A stretch of 64,000 nucleotides of DNA from Myxococcus sp. CA023 (GCF_010998615.1 NZ_JAAEAH010000043.1:1-64000), one strand, 5' to 3'. Positions 47,720-57,242 are shown, numbered from the stretch's first letter. Program-made: numbers and translations. Notes: generated from the letters alone by a model not told the origin.

Positions 47720-48739
47720 GTGAAGCAAAGCGTGTTTGGTCTGGTCGTCGCCCTGTCACTGACCGCCTGCAAGGAAGAGCCTCGTGGGAAGATGGAGCCC
47801 ATTCCCCGCCCGCCGGGGATGAAGGACGCCCCGCCTCCCGCGGAGGCCGCTCCCGCGGCTGCCGCGGAGCCGCCCGTGGACCCGTCGAAGGTGGTCCTCC
47901 GGTGGAAGATTCCCCAGGGCGCGCCCACGTCGTACCGGCTCGACATCGAGCGCACCGGCGGCGCGCCCGCCAGCACCGAGGCAGTCACGTCCCCCAAGAG
48001 CGCCAAGGGCAAGGGCAAGGAGAAGCCCGCGCCCGTCGCCGTTGCCCCCGCGGCCCTGCCCGGGCCCGTCACCTACTTCATGGAGCGGACCGACTCGGGT
48101 GACTACCGCCTCCGCGTCGTCCCCGTGGGCAGCAACGCCGACGCGGACACGGCCACGCTGAGCGAGCGCGGCTTCGTGCTCGACGGCCTGCAGGGCGCCA
48201 CCCGCAACACCGCCACCCTGGTCCTGGAGCTGCCGAGAGATCCGGTGGGCACCGGTGACACGTGGTCGCTCGGCACCGAGCTGATCCTCATGGAGGCGCT
48301 GGGGCCCCAGTTCCAGGCCGGCCAGCCCGAGCGGAGCAACCGCGTGAAGCTCGCCAGCCTGACGCCCGCCGACGGGGGCGAGCAGGTGGCCACGCTGGAG
48401 TACGACATCTCCGAGAAGCTGGCCGGCAAGGTCCGCGCGAAGGATGAGCCCCCCACCTCGCCCGCACGCGCCGCGGAGGAAGACGCGGAGGCGGACGACT
48501 CGGAACGCCCCCGGCCCCGGGCCACGCCCGAAACCAGCGCCAGCGCCGAGGTGAACATCACCGGCCGCGGCGAGTTCCTGGTGAAGGCCGGGCGGTGGCG
48601 CTCCTGGGAAGGCACCGTCACGTCGGTGACGAAGGGCGGCTTCCCCACCGCCGCGGTCCAGGTGCCCACTGGCGCCCTGAAGCTGCGCCTCACCGCGGTG
48701 GAATCGGCGCCGGCGCCGACGGCCCAGCCACAGCAGTAG
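47720..48739 (+). CDS. Hypothetical lipoprotein
   Basis: A 339-residue lipoprotein. It starts at GTG 47720; its lipobox is LTAC near residue 17. A Pro/Ala-rich stretch to residue ~50 precedes a beta-rich domain, interrupted by a Lys/Ala insert near residue 95 and an acidic/Pro-rich insert at ~245-275. The last ~17 codons overlap the 3' end of hemH on the opposite strand by 50 bp. Function unknown; the beta-rich domain resembles secreted proteins of Myxococcus that lack named families. Confidence 0.78.
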   Translation: MKQSVFGLVVALSLTACKEEPRGKMEPIPRPPGMKDAPPPAEAAPAAAAEPPVDPSKVVLRWKIPQGAPTSYRLDIERTGGAPASTEAVTSPKSAKGKGKEKPAPVAVAPAALPGPVTYFMERTDSGDYRLRVVPVGSNADADTATLSERGFVLDGLQGATRNTATLVLELPRDPVGTGDTWSLGTELILMEALGPQFQAGQPERSNRVKLASLTPADGGEQVATLEYDISEKLAGKVRAKDEPPTSPARAAEEDAEADDSERPRPRATPETSASAEVNITGRGEFLVKAGRWRSWEGTVTSVTKGGFPTAAVQVPTGALKLRLTAVESAPAPTAQPQQ

Positions 48740-49778
48740 GCGGCCCGTCCGACTCGCGCACCATGCGCACCACGGCGTCCACCCAGGCCGGGTGGGCGTT
48801 GAGGGAGGGGACCAGCGTCAGCGACTCCCCTCCCGCCTCCACAAACTGCTCCCGCGCGCGGAGGCCAATCTCCTCCAGCGTCTCCAGGCAGTCCGCCACG
48901 AAGGCCGGGCACATCACCGCCAAGCGCTTCACGCCCTTCTTCGCCAGCTCCGGCAACACCACGTCCGTGTACGGCTTCACCCACGGCGTGCGGCCCAGCC
49001 GCGACTGGAAGGACACGCTCCACCCATCCGCTGGCAGGCCCAGCCGCTGGGCCAGCCCCCGCGCCGTCGCGTAGCTCTGCGCGCGATAGCAGTGGCGGTT
49101 GGCGTCCGTCATGGCGTCGCAGCACGAGGCGGTGGACAGGCAGTGCGTCCCCGTCGGGTCGCTCTTGCGCATGTGCCGCTCCGGCAGGCCATGGAAGCTG
49201 AAGAGGACGTAGTCGGCGCGCGCGTCGTCAATCACCGGCCGCGCCACTGCGGTGAAGGCATCCAGGAAGCCTGGGTGCTCGAAGAAGGCCGGCACCGCGC
49301 GCACGAAGGGCACGTCCCACGACTGGGCCAGCACCTCGTAGGTGCGCGCCAGCGAGGACGCGGTGGAGGACGCGGCCTCCTGCGGGTACAGCGGCAGCAC
49401 GGTGAACTCCGACACGCCGCGCGCCTTGAGCGCCGCGATGCCGTCGGGGATGGAGGGCGAGCCATACCGCATGGCCAGCACCACCTCGTACTCCCCCGCA
49501 AGCCGCTCGGCCACCTGGGCCGCCAGGGCCTGGCTGTACACGAGCAGCGGCGAGCCCTCCTTCATCCAGATTTTGCGGTACGCCTCCGCGCTCTTCGCGG
49601 GACGCATCGGGAGGATGATGAAGTTGAGCAGCGCCCAGCGGCCCAGCGGGTGGATGTCGATGACGCGCGGGTCATTGAGGAACTCGCGCAGGTAGCGGCG
49701 CACGGGCCCCGTCTGCGGGGCATCCGGCGTCCCCAGGTTGACGAGCAGCAGCCCTCGCTTCGAAGTGGGCGTTGGCAT
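48690..49778 (-). CDS. hemH: Ferrochelatase
   Basis: Inserts ferrous iron into protoporphyrin IX in the last step of protoporphyrin-dependent haem synthesis. The 362-residue protein shows LLLVNLGTPDAP at the start, MRYGSPSI, the catalytic His in VLFSFHGLPERH (H196), and the LLNF...P membrane-proximal loop. The cysteines C213, C219, C220 and C230 (THCLSTASCC...HC) match the internal cluster pattern of the [2Fe-2S] ferrochelatases described from Myxococcus and relatives. The Pro/Ala tail overlaps the convergent lipoprotein gene by 50 bp. apaG ends 1 bp before its start. Confidence 0.95.
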   Translation of the reverse strand: MPTPTSKRGLLLVNLGTPDAPQTGPVRRYLREFLNDPRVIDIHPLGRWALLNFIILPMRPAKSAEAYRKIWMKEGSPLLVYSQALAAQVAERLAGEYEVVLAMRYGSPSIPDGIAALKARGVSEFTVLPLYPQEAASSTASSLARTYEVLAQSWDVPFVRAVPAFFEHPGFLDAFTAVARPVIDDARADYVLFSFHGLPERHMRKSDPTGTHCLSTASCCDAMTDANRHCYRAQSYATARGLAQRLGLPADGWSVSFQSRLGRTPWVKPYTDVVLPELAKKGVKRLAVMCPAFVADCLETLEEIGLRAREQFVEAGGESLTLVPSLNAHPAWVDAVVRMVRESDGPPTAVAGPSAPAPIPPR

Positions 49779-50164
49779 CAGTGCAGGGAGTTGGGAAGGG
49801 TGAGCGCGAACTCGGCGATGCGCGCTTCGAAGTGCGTGCCGTCCGGCCGCACCATGTCATAGGTGCCGCGCATGGTGCCGAAGGGCGTGCGCAGCATGGC
49901 CCAACTCGTGTACTCGAACCGCTCTCCGGGCCCCAGGTTGGGCTGGCGGCCCACCACGCCCTCGCCCTTCACCTCTTCCACCTTGCCCGTGGCATCGGTG
50001 ATGACCCAATGGCGCGCCTTGAGCTGCGCCGGCGCGTCGCCCTCGTTGGCAATCTCCACCGTGTACATGAAGGCGAACTGCCCGGACTCCGGAGCGCTGC
50101 GCTCCGGCCAGTAGGCGGGCTTCACGGTGATGCGGATGCCGTCGGTGGTGGCGCTGGAGGACAT
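49778..50164 (-). CDS. apaG: ApaG domain protein
   Basis: A 128-residue ApaG protein, a fibronectin-like beta fold originally tied to Co2+ resistance and Ap4A metabolism. It shows VTVKPAYWPERSAPESGQFAFMYTVEIANEG and AQLKARHWVITDATGKVEEVKGEGVVGRQP, followed by the family GERFEYTS and GTMRGTYDM motifs. The ATG at 50164 starts the domain; upstream open sequence is not ApaG-like. Its stop overlaps the hemH start by one base. Confidence 0.93.
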   Translation of the reverse strand: MSSSATTDGIRITVKPAYWPERSAPESGQFAFMYTVEIANEGDAPAQLKARHWVITDATGKVEEVKGEGVVGRQPNLGPGERFEYTSWAMLRTPFGTMRGTYDMVRPDGTHFEARIAEFALTLPNSLH

Positions 50165-50234
50165 GCCCCCAGATTTGGCGGCAACGGCGGCCACTTGCAA
50201 GGAAAACGCTGGGTTGGGAGCCCCAGCGCCCTGC

Positions 50235-51185
50235 CTAGGTCTTGGCGCTTTCCCGGTCCTGTCCGGGCTCGGGCTGCTTCGGCCACACCAGCGAGGCGAT
50301 GATGGCCGCCACCAGCACGCCGGCAATCACGCCCAGCGAGATGCCGATGGGGACGTGGATGTCGAAGAAGGTGATGAGCATCTTCACGCCCACGAAGCCC
50401 AGGATGGCGCTCAGGCCCACCTTCAGGAAGTGGAACTTCTCCATCAGGCTGGCCACGACGAAGAACAGCGAGCGCAGGCCCAGGATGGCGCACACGTTGG
50501 ACGTGTAGATGATGAAGGCGTCCTGGCTGATGCCCAGCACCGCGGGGATGGAGTCCAGCGCGAAGAGCAGGTCCGTGGCTTCCACCACCAGCAGCACGAT
50601 GAACAGCGGCGTGAACTTGCGCCGGCCATCCTCCGTCACCCGAAAGCGGCTGCCTTCACCCAACCGGGCCACCGGCAGCACCCGGCGCGCGAACTTCACG
50701 ATGCCCTTCTGCTCCGGGTCAATCTCCTCGTCCTTGGACACCAGCATCTTCACCGCGGTGAAGACGAGGAACGCGCCGAACAGGTAGATGAGCCAGTGGA
50801 ACTGCTTCACCAGCGCCGTGCCGGCGATGATGAGGCCAGCGCGCATGACGAACGCGCCCAGGATGCCCCAGAAGAGCACCCGGTGCTGGTGCTCGGGCGC
50901 CACCCGGAAGTAGCTGAACACCATCAGGAAGACGAAGAGGTTGTCGACGGAGAGCGCGTACTCCACCACGTACGCCGTCAACCACTGGAGCCCCACGGTG
51001 GGCCCCTGGTAGTGCCAGATGCCCGCGCAGAAAATCAGGCTGAGGGTAATCCACACCAGCGTCCAGAGGCCCGCCTCCTTCGGCGTCACCGCATGGTCCT
51101 TGCGATGGAACAGCCCGAGGTCCAGCGCGAGCATCGCGAGGACGAAGACGTTGAAACCCACCCAGAGCGCGACTTGCGTGTTCAC
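50235..51185 (-). CDS. TerC/Alx-family integral membrane protein
   Basis: A 316-residue membrane protein of the TerC family (related to Alx and YkoY), implicated in manganese export or metallating exported enzymes. About nine helices; conserved acidic residues in VEYALSVDNLFVFLMVF and LLVVEATDLLFALDSIPAVL mark the two half-repeats with metal-binding Asp/Glu. The start at 51185 is followed upstream by a short spacer; no yybP-ykoY riboswitch was recognised before it. Confidence 0.9.
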   Translation of the reverse strand: MNTQVALWVGFNVFVLAMLALDLGLFHRKDHAVTPKEAGLWTLVWITLSLIFCAGIWHYQGPTVGLQWLTAYVVEYALSVDNLFVFLMVFSYFRVAPEHQHRVLFWGILGAFVMRAGLIIAGTALVKQFHWLIYLFGAFLVFTAVKMLVSKDEEIDPEQKGIVKFARRVLPVARLGEGSRFRVTEDGRRKFTPLFIVLLVVEATDLLFALDSIPAVLGISQDAFIIYTSNVCAILGLRSLFFVVASLMEKFHFLKVGLSAILGFVGVKMLITFFDIHVPIGISLGVIAGVLVAAIIASLVWPKQPEPGQDRESAKT

Positions 51186-51312
51186 GTAGCAATCCTGTTG
51201 CAGGGTACGACGGGGCGCACCCTACCGGCGGGATGCCTGGGCGTCGACCCCCGCGTGAAACCCGCTAGACCTCCTCCTTTCGTCCAGCGGGCCCCTTCCG
51301 GCCCCGCGGGGG

Positions 51313-53454
51313 CTACTCCGTCGCTGGGCGGCGCAGCACCGCCAGGGAGCGGCCCACCACCTGCACGGTGCCCCCCGCCGGCGTATGCGTACGAGGCGAC
51401 TCCCCCGCCAACGCCGTGTCCACCACCAGCTCCCAGTCCGCGCCCCATTCGACGGGGGGCAGCATGAAGGTGATGGGCTCGTGGTGGGCGTTCATCAGCA
51501 CCAGGATGGTGTCCCCCACAATCCGGTTCCCTTCATCGTCCGGCGCGGTGATGGCGTCACCGCCCAGCAGGAACCCCAGGGAGCGCACGTAGGGCTTCTC
51601 CCAGTCGTCCTTGCACATCTCCTTGCCGTCGGGCCGGAACCACGCCAGGTCCTTCAGCTCGCTGTCCCACATATGGGCGCCGCGGAAGAAGCGCCGCTTG
51701 TGCAACACCGGCTGTTCGCGCCGCAGCTTGGTCAGGGCGCAGGTGAAGTCCAGCAGCGCGCGCTGCGTGTCGTTCAGCGCCCAGTCCACCCACGACAGCT
51801 CATTGTCCTGGCAGTAGGCGTTGTTGTTGCCCTTCTGCGTGCGGCCCATCTCGTCGCCGGCCACCAGCATGGGCACGCCCTGGGACAAGAAGAGCGTGGC
51901 CAGGAAGTTGCGCTTCTGCTGTTCGCGCAGCGCGTTGATCTTGGCGTCGGTCGTCTCGCCCTCCACCCCGCAGTTCCAGGAGTGGTTGTCGTTGGCGCCG
52001 TCGCGGTTCTCCTCACCGTTCGCCTCGTTGTGCTTGTCGTTGTACGTGACGAGGTCGTGCAACGTGAAGCCGTCGTGCGCGGTGACGAAGTTCACGCTCG
52101 CGGAGGGCATGCGGCCGGACAGTGAGAACAGGTCCGAGCTGCCGGTGAGGCGGTAGCCAATCTCCGCCGCCTGCCGGTCATCGCCCTTCCAGTAGCGGCG
52201 GATGGTGTCGCGGTACTTGCCGTTCCACTCGCTCCACAGCACCGGGAAGTTGCCCACCTGGTAGCCGAAGTCGCCCACGTCCCAGGGTTCGGAGATGAGC
52301 TTCACCCGGCTGAGTACCGGGTCCTGGTGGATGATTTGGAAGAAGGCGGCGCGGGTGTCGTAGCCGTGTCTGTCTCTTCCCAGCGTGGTGGCCAGGTCGA
52401 AGCGGAACCCGTCCACGTGCATCTCCTCCACCCAATAGCGCAGGGAGTCGGCGACGAGCTTCAGCGCGTACGGGTGCGTGGCGTTCCACGAGTTCCCGCA
52501 CCCGGTGACGTCCAGGTAGTAGCGCGGGTCCTTCTCCGTGAGCCGGTAGTACGCCGCGTTGTCCACGCCCTTGAAGGACAGCGTGGGGCCCAACTGGTTG
52601 CCTTCGCAGGTGTGGTTGTAGACGACGTCGAGCAGCACCTCGATGCCAGCGCGGTGCAGTTGCTTCACCATGCGCTTGAACTCGTCCACCTGCCCGCCCA
52701 GCGAACCCGAGCCGCTGTAGCGCGCGTCCGGCGCGAAGAACCCCAGCGTGTTGTAGCCCCAGTAATTGACCTTCTCGCGCTGGATGAGGAAGGGCTCGTC
52801 AACGATGTGCTGGATGGGCAGCAGCTCCACCGCGGTGACGCCCACCTTCTTCAGGTGCTCGATGCTGGCCGGGTGCGCCAGCCCCGCGTAGGTGCCCCGC
52901 AGCGCCTCCGGGACGCGCGGGTGCAGCTTGGTGAAGCCCTTCACGTGGACTTCATAGATGAGCGTGTCGTGCCACGGCACGCGAGGCGGGGCATCGCCCT
53001 CCCAGTCGAAGGTGTCCGCGCCCATCACCACCCCCTTGGGCACGGCGGCCGCGTCATCGCGCGTGTCGAACGCGAGGTCGTCCTCCTTGGTGCCCGGCGT
53101 ATAGGCGTAGATGGGGGCCTGGTAGTCCACCTGGCCGTGGATGGCTCGGGCATACGGGTCCACCAGCAGCTTGTGGGGGTTGAAGCGCAGCCCCTTCTTC
53201 GGCTCGTAGGGCCCGTGCACGCGCAGTCCGTAGAGGGCGCCCGCGGCCAGGCCAGGCACGTAGCCGTGCCACACCTGGTGCGTCGTCTCCAGCAAGGGAA
53301 AGCGGCGCGTCTCCTTCGCGGGGTCCTCCGGGTCGAAGAGACAGACCTCGACCTTCTTCGCGTGCTCGCTGAAAACCGCGAAGTTGACGCCCTGCCCATC
53401 AAACGTGGCGCCCAGGGGATACGGCTTCCCTGGAAGCACCTCGGCCCTCCTCAT
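51313..53454 (-). CDS. glgX: Glycogen debranching enzyme (GlgX/TreX type)
   Basis: A 713-residue GH13 debranching enzyme that hydrolyses alpha-1,6 branches in glycogen-derived dextrins. It starts LPGKPYPLGATFDGQGVNFAVFSEHA (CBM48), followed by the GH13 regions DVVYNHT, DGFRFDLA (nucleophile Asp) and EPWDVGDFGYQVG (acid Glu), then TAHDGFTLHD. It is downstream of treY and overlaps it by 4 bp (ATGA). The pair points to the glycogen-to-trehalose route; treZ is not in the window. Confidence 0.95.
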   Translation of the reverse strand: MRRAEVLPGKPYPLGATFDGQGVNFAVFSEHAKKVEVCLFDPEDPAKETRRFPLLETTHQVWHGYVPGLAAGALYGLRVHGPYEPKKGLRFNPHKLLVDPYARAIHGQVDYQAPIYAYTPGTKEDDLAFDTRDDAAAVPKGVVMGADTFDWEGDAPPRVPWHDTLIYEVHVKGFTKLHPRVPEALRGTYAGLAHPASIEHLKKVGVTAVELLPIQHIVDEPFLIQREKVNYWGYNTLGFFAPDARYSGSGSLGGQVDEFKRMVKQLHRAGIEVLLDVVYNHTCEGNQLGPTLSFKGVDNAAYYRLTEKDPRYYLDVTGCGNSWNATHPYALKLVADSLRYWVEEMHVDGFRFDLATTLGRDRHGYDTRAAFFQIIHQDPVLSRVKLISEPWDVGDFGYQVGNFPVLWSEWNGKYRDTIRRYWKGDDRQAAEIGYRLTGSSDLFSLSGRMPSASVNFVTAHDGFTLHDLVTYNDKHNEANGEENRDGANDNHSWNCGVEGETTDAKINALREQQKRNFLATLFLSQGVPMLVAGDEMGRTQKGNNNAYCQDNELSWVDWALNDTQRALLDFTCALTKLRREQPVLHKRRFFRGAHMWDSELKDLAWFRPDGKEMCKDDWEKPYVRSLGFLLGGDAITAPDDEGNRIVGDTILVLMNAHHEPITFMLPPVEWGADWELVVDTALAGESPRTHTPAGGTVQVVGRSLAVLRRPATE

Positions 53455-56400
53455 CCGGCGCTCCTCTCCAGCAGAATCACCGGAAACTCCGCCAGGAGCG
53501 GCCCCAGGGGCAACACCGCACCACCCGGTCCACGCTCGGGCCGCACCTGACGTCCGGTGAACACATCGCGGAACATCATGCCCGCATATGCCTCCGGAAG
53601 GTCCAGGAACGTGCTGCCGTAAGCGCCCGCCAGCCCTTCGGGGGACTGCAGGGCGGACAGGGTGTAACGCGGCGCGCAGGCCACCAACACCGTGTCGCCG
53701 TGCTCGCGGGCGAAGGCCACCGCCGCTTTCGCCCGGGCGCCGGTCAGCTCGATCGCCCGGTAGCCACCCTTCCGGAAGAGGGCCGCCTGCCGCTGGCGCA
53801 GCCGCAGGGACTCCGTCAGGACGTAGAGCTTCACCTGGCCGTCATCGAGGTTCGCCGCCAGCCGTGCGCTCAGCGCGGCCCGGTCCTTCTCCGCCTCGGC
53901 GTCCAGCGTCTCCAGCAGCCGCGCGCGCAGCGCGAAGTCCACCGGCCGCCGGTTGTCCGGGTCCACCAGCGACAAGTCCCACAGCTCACAGCCCTGGTAG
54001 GTGTCCACCACGCCGGGCGAGGCCATCTTCAGCAGCAGTTGCCCCAGTGCGTTGTACTGGCCCGCGCGCTCGATGAAGCGCTTGAAGTCCCGCACGTCCG
54101 CCAGGAAGGAGCCCGCCACCTTCGAGTCGAAGCAAGCGTCCACGTAGCGCGCCACCGCGTCGTCATAGGCGCTGTCGGGGTTGGTCCACGAGGTGCGGAC
54201 CTTGGCCTCCTTGATGGCCTTGCCCATGTACTCGCGCACCCGGCGCTGGAAGTCCGCCATCTCCTCCGCGGAGTGGGAGTCGCCCATGGGCCACGCCCCC
54301 ACCACCGTCTGGAAGAAGAGGTACATGTCATTGGCCGTGGGCGCCGGACCGGACGGCAGCTGAGACACCGCCTTCTCCGTCTGGCGGGCCCACTTCTTCA
54401 CCCGCTTGCGCCACTCCTCCGGCACCTCGGTCAGCACGTTGATGCGCGCGCGCACGTCCTCGCTGCGCTTGGTGTCATGGGTGCTGGAGGTGAGTTGGCT
54501 GGACGGCCACCGCTCCGAGCGCTCCTGGTTGCGCAGGTGGAAGGTGTTGGCGTGGACGCCGAAGCGCTCCGGCTCGCCGCCCACCTCGTTGAGACTCACC
54601 AGCCGGTTGTAGATGTAGAAGACGGTGTCCTCCAGGCCCTTGGCCATGACGGGCCCCGTCACCTGTTGCAGCTTCATGGCGAAGCGCAGCATGTCCGCCC
54701 GCTCGCGCACGTCCGCGTGCTCCGGGTAGCGGCGCAGGAGGATGTCGCGCAGGAAGTCGAAGATGGACGCGTTGGTGGTGGCGTTGCGCTCCTTGGCGCG
54801 CTGGATGGTCCACTCGATGTACTGCACGTCGCGCCCGTCCAGCTCCGGGCGCCAGCCGTCCACGTAGGTGCGGTAGACGGGGAACAGGGCGATGAACTCC
54901 ACCAGCGCCCGACGCAGCGAGTTGAGCGTGAAGTCGCGCGTGCGCCGGTTCATCTCCGAGATACCGTTGAGCGCGTGCGCCAGCACGTTGATTTCGCTGG
55001 CCATGGACACGCGCATGATGAGCAGCTTCTGCTGATAGACGAGCTCGGCGAAGTCCGCCTGCCCTCCCACGAAGCGCTCGTACGTCTCCGTCAGCGCCTT
55101 CTCCGCGTCCGGCTGGACGAACAGGCCGCTCACCGCGTTGGCGTAGCGGTAGCCCGTGGTGCCGTGCACGGCCCAGGATTCGGGCATGCGCTCGCGGCCG
55201 CCCTGAATCTTCTCCACCACCACGTACAGCGCCTTGCGCAGCCGGCTGTCCGGCTGCTGCGTCACCTCCGCGCGCCAGCGCTCGCGCAGCGTGGACTCCA
55301 CCGCCGGCCAGCGCGTGTCATCCTCCGCATGCGTCTGGAGAAAGAGCGCGTGGGCCCGCTCCACGAAGTACGCCTCCTGCAGGTCCAGGAAGTAGGCGGT
55401 CGGGTCGAAGAGGCCGTCCGGGTGGTCGATGCGCAGCCCCGTGACGAGCCCCTCGCGCAGCCAGCGGAAGATGAGCGCGTGCGCCTCCTGGAAGACGTCC
55501 GGGTCCTCCTCGCGCAGCGCGGCCAGGCCGTTGATGTCGAAGAAGCGCCGGTAATTGATTTCCTCGCCCGCCACCCGCCAGTGCGCCAACCGGTAGCTGC
55601 ACGCCGCCAGCACCGAGTCCAGCAGGTCGTATGAGCGCGGGTTGCCCGACTCGCCATTGAAGACGCGGACGTTGTCCTCGATGTAGGCCAGCATCTCTGG
55701 GAACTCCGCCGTCACCGCGGCCAGCCGGCGCTTGACGACCTCCTTCTCCCGGTGGCGCTCCACCACCTTCGGCCGCTCCACCTCCGTGCGCGAGGGCAGG
55801 TAGTCGATGGCGGTGAGGATGGACAGGAACTCCAGCATGCCGGGGTGCTCCCCCCCCAGCCGCGACTCCATCCGCTCCAGACCATGGCGGAGGATGCGGG
55901 AGTACTGACGCGGCGCCACCGGCAGCAGGTGGTCGTAGTAATGGAGGAAGAAGGCGCCGTCGCGGAAGGACAGCTTCAGCTCCCCTCGCTCCAGGACGAT
56001 GCCGTACTGGTCCCCCAGAATCGGCAGCAACACCCTGTCCCGCAGCTCCTCCTTCACCGGCGACCAGTCGATGTCGAAGAACTTCGCGTAGACGGAGGAC
56101 GGGCCGTTCTCCAGCACGTCGAACCACAGGCGGTTGTCCCGCTCGATGCCCATGTGGTTGGGCACCACGTCCAGCACCTGCCCCATGCCCTGCTCACGCA
56201 GCGCCGCGCAGAGCGCCGCGTGCGATTCGGGCGTCCCGACTTCGGGATTCAACTGTTGGTGGTCCACGCAGTCGTAGCCGTGCGTGCTTCCCGGCGTGGC
56301 CTTCAAATAGGGCGAGGCATAAAGGTCACTCACCCCCAGGCGGGCCAGGTACGGCACCACCTGCCGCGCGTCCTCGAAGGTGAAGCCCTGGTGGAACTGC

Positions 56401-56552
56401 ACTCGGTACGTGGACAGGGGTGTGTGCGGACGCGCATCCAACTCCGACTGGACGCGCGCGTAGAGCCCTTCGGCCAGGGCCTCCGCCGTCATCGTGGCGC
56501 CACCCGCCCCATTCGAGGCGGCCCCCTCTTCTTCCAAGGCGTCGAGCAACAT
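53451..56552 (-). CDS. treY: Maltooligosyl trehalose synthase
   Basis: A 1033-residue GH13 family 26 enzyme that converts the reducing-end alpha-1,4 bond of maltooligosaccharides to alpha-1,1 trehalose. Signature segments are LSTYRVQFHQGFTFEDARQVVPYLARLG, LDVVPNHMGIE, TGLRIDHPDGLFDP and SSTHDTKRSEDVR. The length is on the long side but normal. ATG 56552 or a second ATG at 56492 (MTAEALAEG) may be the start; neither has a convincing ribosome-binding site. Its stop overlaps the glgX start. Confidence 0.94.
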   Translation of the reverse strand: MLLDALEEEGAASNGAGGATMTAEALAEGLYARVQSELDARPHTPLSTYRVQFHQGFTFEDARQVVPYLARLGVSDLYASPYLKATPGSTHGYDCVDHQQLNPEVGTPESHAALCAALREQGMGQVLDVVPNHMGIERDNRLWFDVLENGPSSVYAKFFDIDWSPVKEELRDRVLLPILGDQYGIVLERGELKLSFRDGAFFLHYYDHLLPVAPRQYSRILRHGLERMESRLGGEHPGMLEFLSILTAIDYLPSRTEVERPKVVERHREKEVVKRRLAAVTAEFPEMLAYIEDNVRVFNGESGNPRSYDLLDSVLAACSYRLAHWRVAGEEINYRRFFDINGLAALREEDPDVFQEAHALIFRWLREGLVTGLRIDHPDGLFDPTAYFLDLQEAYFVERAHALFLQTHAEDDTRWPAVESTLRERWRAEVTQQPDSRLRKALYVVVEKIQGGRERMPESWAVHGTTGYRYANAVSGLFVQPDAEKALTETYERFVGGQADFAELVYQQKLLIMRVSMASEINVLAHALNGISEMNRRTRDFTLNSLRRALVEFIALFPVYRTYVDGWRPELDGRDVQYIEWTIQRAKERNATTNASIFDFLRDILLRRYPEHADVRERADMLRFAMKLQQVTGPVMAKGLEDTVFYIYNRLVSLNEVGGEPERFGVHANTFHLRNQERSERWPSSQLTSSTHDTKRSEDVRARINVLTEVPEEWRKRVKKWARQTEKAVSQLPSGPAPTANDMYLFFQTVVGAWPMGDSHSAEEMADFQRRVREYMGKAIKEAKVRTSWTNPDSAYDDAVARYVDACFDSKVAGSFLADVRDFKRFIERAGQYNALGQLLLKMASPGVVDTYQGCELWDLSLVDPDNRRPVDFALRARLLETLDAEAEKDRAALSARLAANLDDGQVKLYVLTESLRLRQRQAALFRKGGYRAIELTGARAKAAVAFAREHGDTVLVACAPRYTLSALQSPEGLAGAYGSTFLDLPEAYAGMMFRDVFTGRQVRPERGPGGAVLPLGPLLAEFPVILLERSAG

Positions 56553-56649
56553 GTGGCGCAGAGGTAGGCCGCCCGCGCGCCGACCGCCAGCACGCAGAAA
56601 CGCGTCCGCCCTCTATCCAACGCTCCGCGCCGACACGCCACCCCCTGGA

Positions 56650-56684
56650 AATGCAAAGGGCCCGCCGCTTGTCGCGGCGAGCCC
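56650..56684 (-). terminator. Intrinsic terminator of the SWIB gene
   Basis: On the minus strand an 11-bp stem (one G-U pair) with a 5-base loop is formed by 56674-56684 and 56658-56668, followed by UUUGCAU. It lies ~35 bp after the stop of the SWIB-domain gene. It separates this transcript from treY. Confidence 0.85.
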
Positions 56685-56717
56685 CGAGTACGGCCACCGG
56701 GAGGCCCCGGCCAATGC

Positions 56718-57035
56718 TCAGCTCAGCTGCTTGTTCACCAGCGCCGTCATCTCGAACATGGTGACGCTCTTCTTGCCACCAAAGATGGGCTTGAGCTTGT
56801 CGTCGGCGTTGATCTGCCGCTTGTTCTTCGCGTCCTGCAGGCCCTGCTTCTTGATGTAGGCCCAGAGCTTCTTGACAACCTCGGTGCGCGGCAGCGGCTT
56901 CGCGCCGACGATCTCAGCGAGCGCGGCAGACGGCGTCATCTCCTTCATGAACGACGCGTTCGGCGTGCGCTTCTTCGCAGCGGGAGCCTTCTTCGCGGCG
57001 GGAGCCTTCTTCGCAGCAGCTTTCTTGGCGGCCAT
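56718..57035 (-). CDS. SWIB/MDM2-domain protein with lysine-rich N-terminal tail
   Basis: A 105-residue protein. Residues 1-24 are an AAKKAAAKKAPAAKK-type histone-H1-like tail. Residues ~30-105 form a SWIB/MDM2 domain, ending in PIFGGKKSVTMFEMTALVNKQL, which is related to eukaryotic SWI/SNF and MDM2 domains and found in chlamydiae and several Gram-negative bacteria. It probably binds nucleic acid or remodels the nucleoid. The ATG follows GGAG; a terminator lies downstream. Single-gene transcript likely. Confidence 0.9.
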   Translation of the reverse strand: MAAKKAAAKKAPAAKKAPAAKKRTPNASFMKEMTPSAALAEIVGAKPLPRTEVVKKLWAYIKKQGLQDAKNKRQINADDKLKPIFGGKKSVTMFEMTALVNKQLS

Positions 57036-57125
57036 TCGTCTTGAGTCTCCTCCCCTCCGAAGGGGACGTTGTACGGCTTTGCTTATGTGAAGCGAGAGCC
57101 GATGCGGCGTAGAAGTAGCACGCCC

Positions 57126-57148
57126 AAGCCCGAAAAACAGCCCTCTCC
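57126..57148 (+). repeat. Degenerate repeat copy 0 upstream of the epimerase operon
   Basis: AAGCCCGAAAAACAG followed by CCCTCTCC is the most degenerate of three related elements spaced about 63-65 bp apart. It shares AGCCCGA(A/G)AA(A/T)CAG with the other two. Confidence 0.55.
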
Positions 57149-57177
57149 TGCGTTTTTCCCTCTGAGCGCCCCTCTAC

Positions 57178-57211
57178 GAACGCGGCTGGAGCCCGAGAAT
57201 CAGCCTCCGGA
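57178..57211 (+). repeat. Repeat copy 1 with GGAG...CTCC dyad
   Basis: Contains GAACGCG then GGAGCCCGAGAATCAGCC and CTCC (core 57188-57208), forming a short dyad. It aligns with copy 2 over ~34 bases with few differences. Confidence 0.65.
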
Positions 57212-57242
57212 GCACTCGGTACCCTCGCGCGCCTTCACTTCG

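Noticed and set aside
51186-51312. Possible manganese (yybP-ykoY) riboswitch before the TerC gene
   Set aside because: The expected conserved loop sequences are not recognisable in the 127 bp upstream.
53700-55634. A 644-residue plus-strand open frame opposite treY
   Set aside because: Same composition artefact; treY motifs occupy the minus strand across the whole interval.
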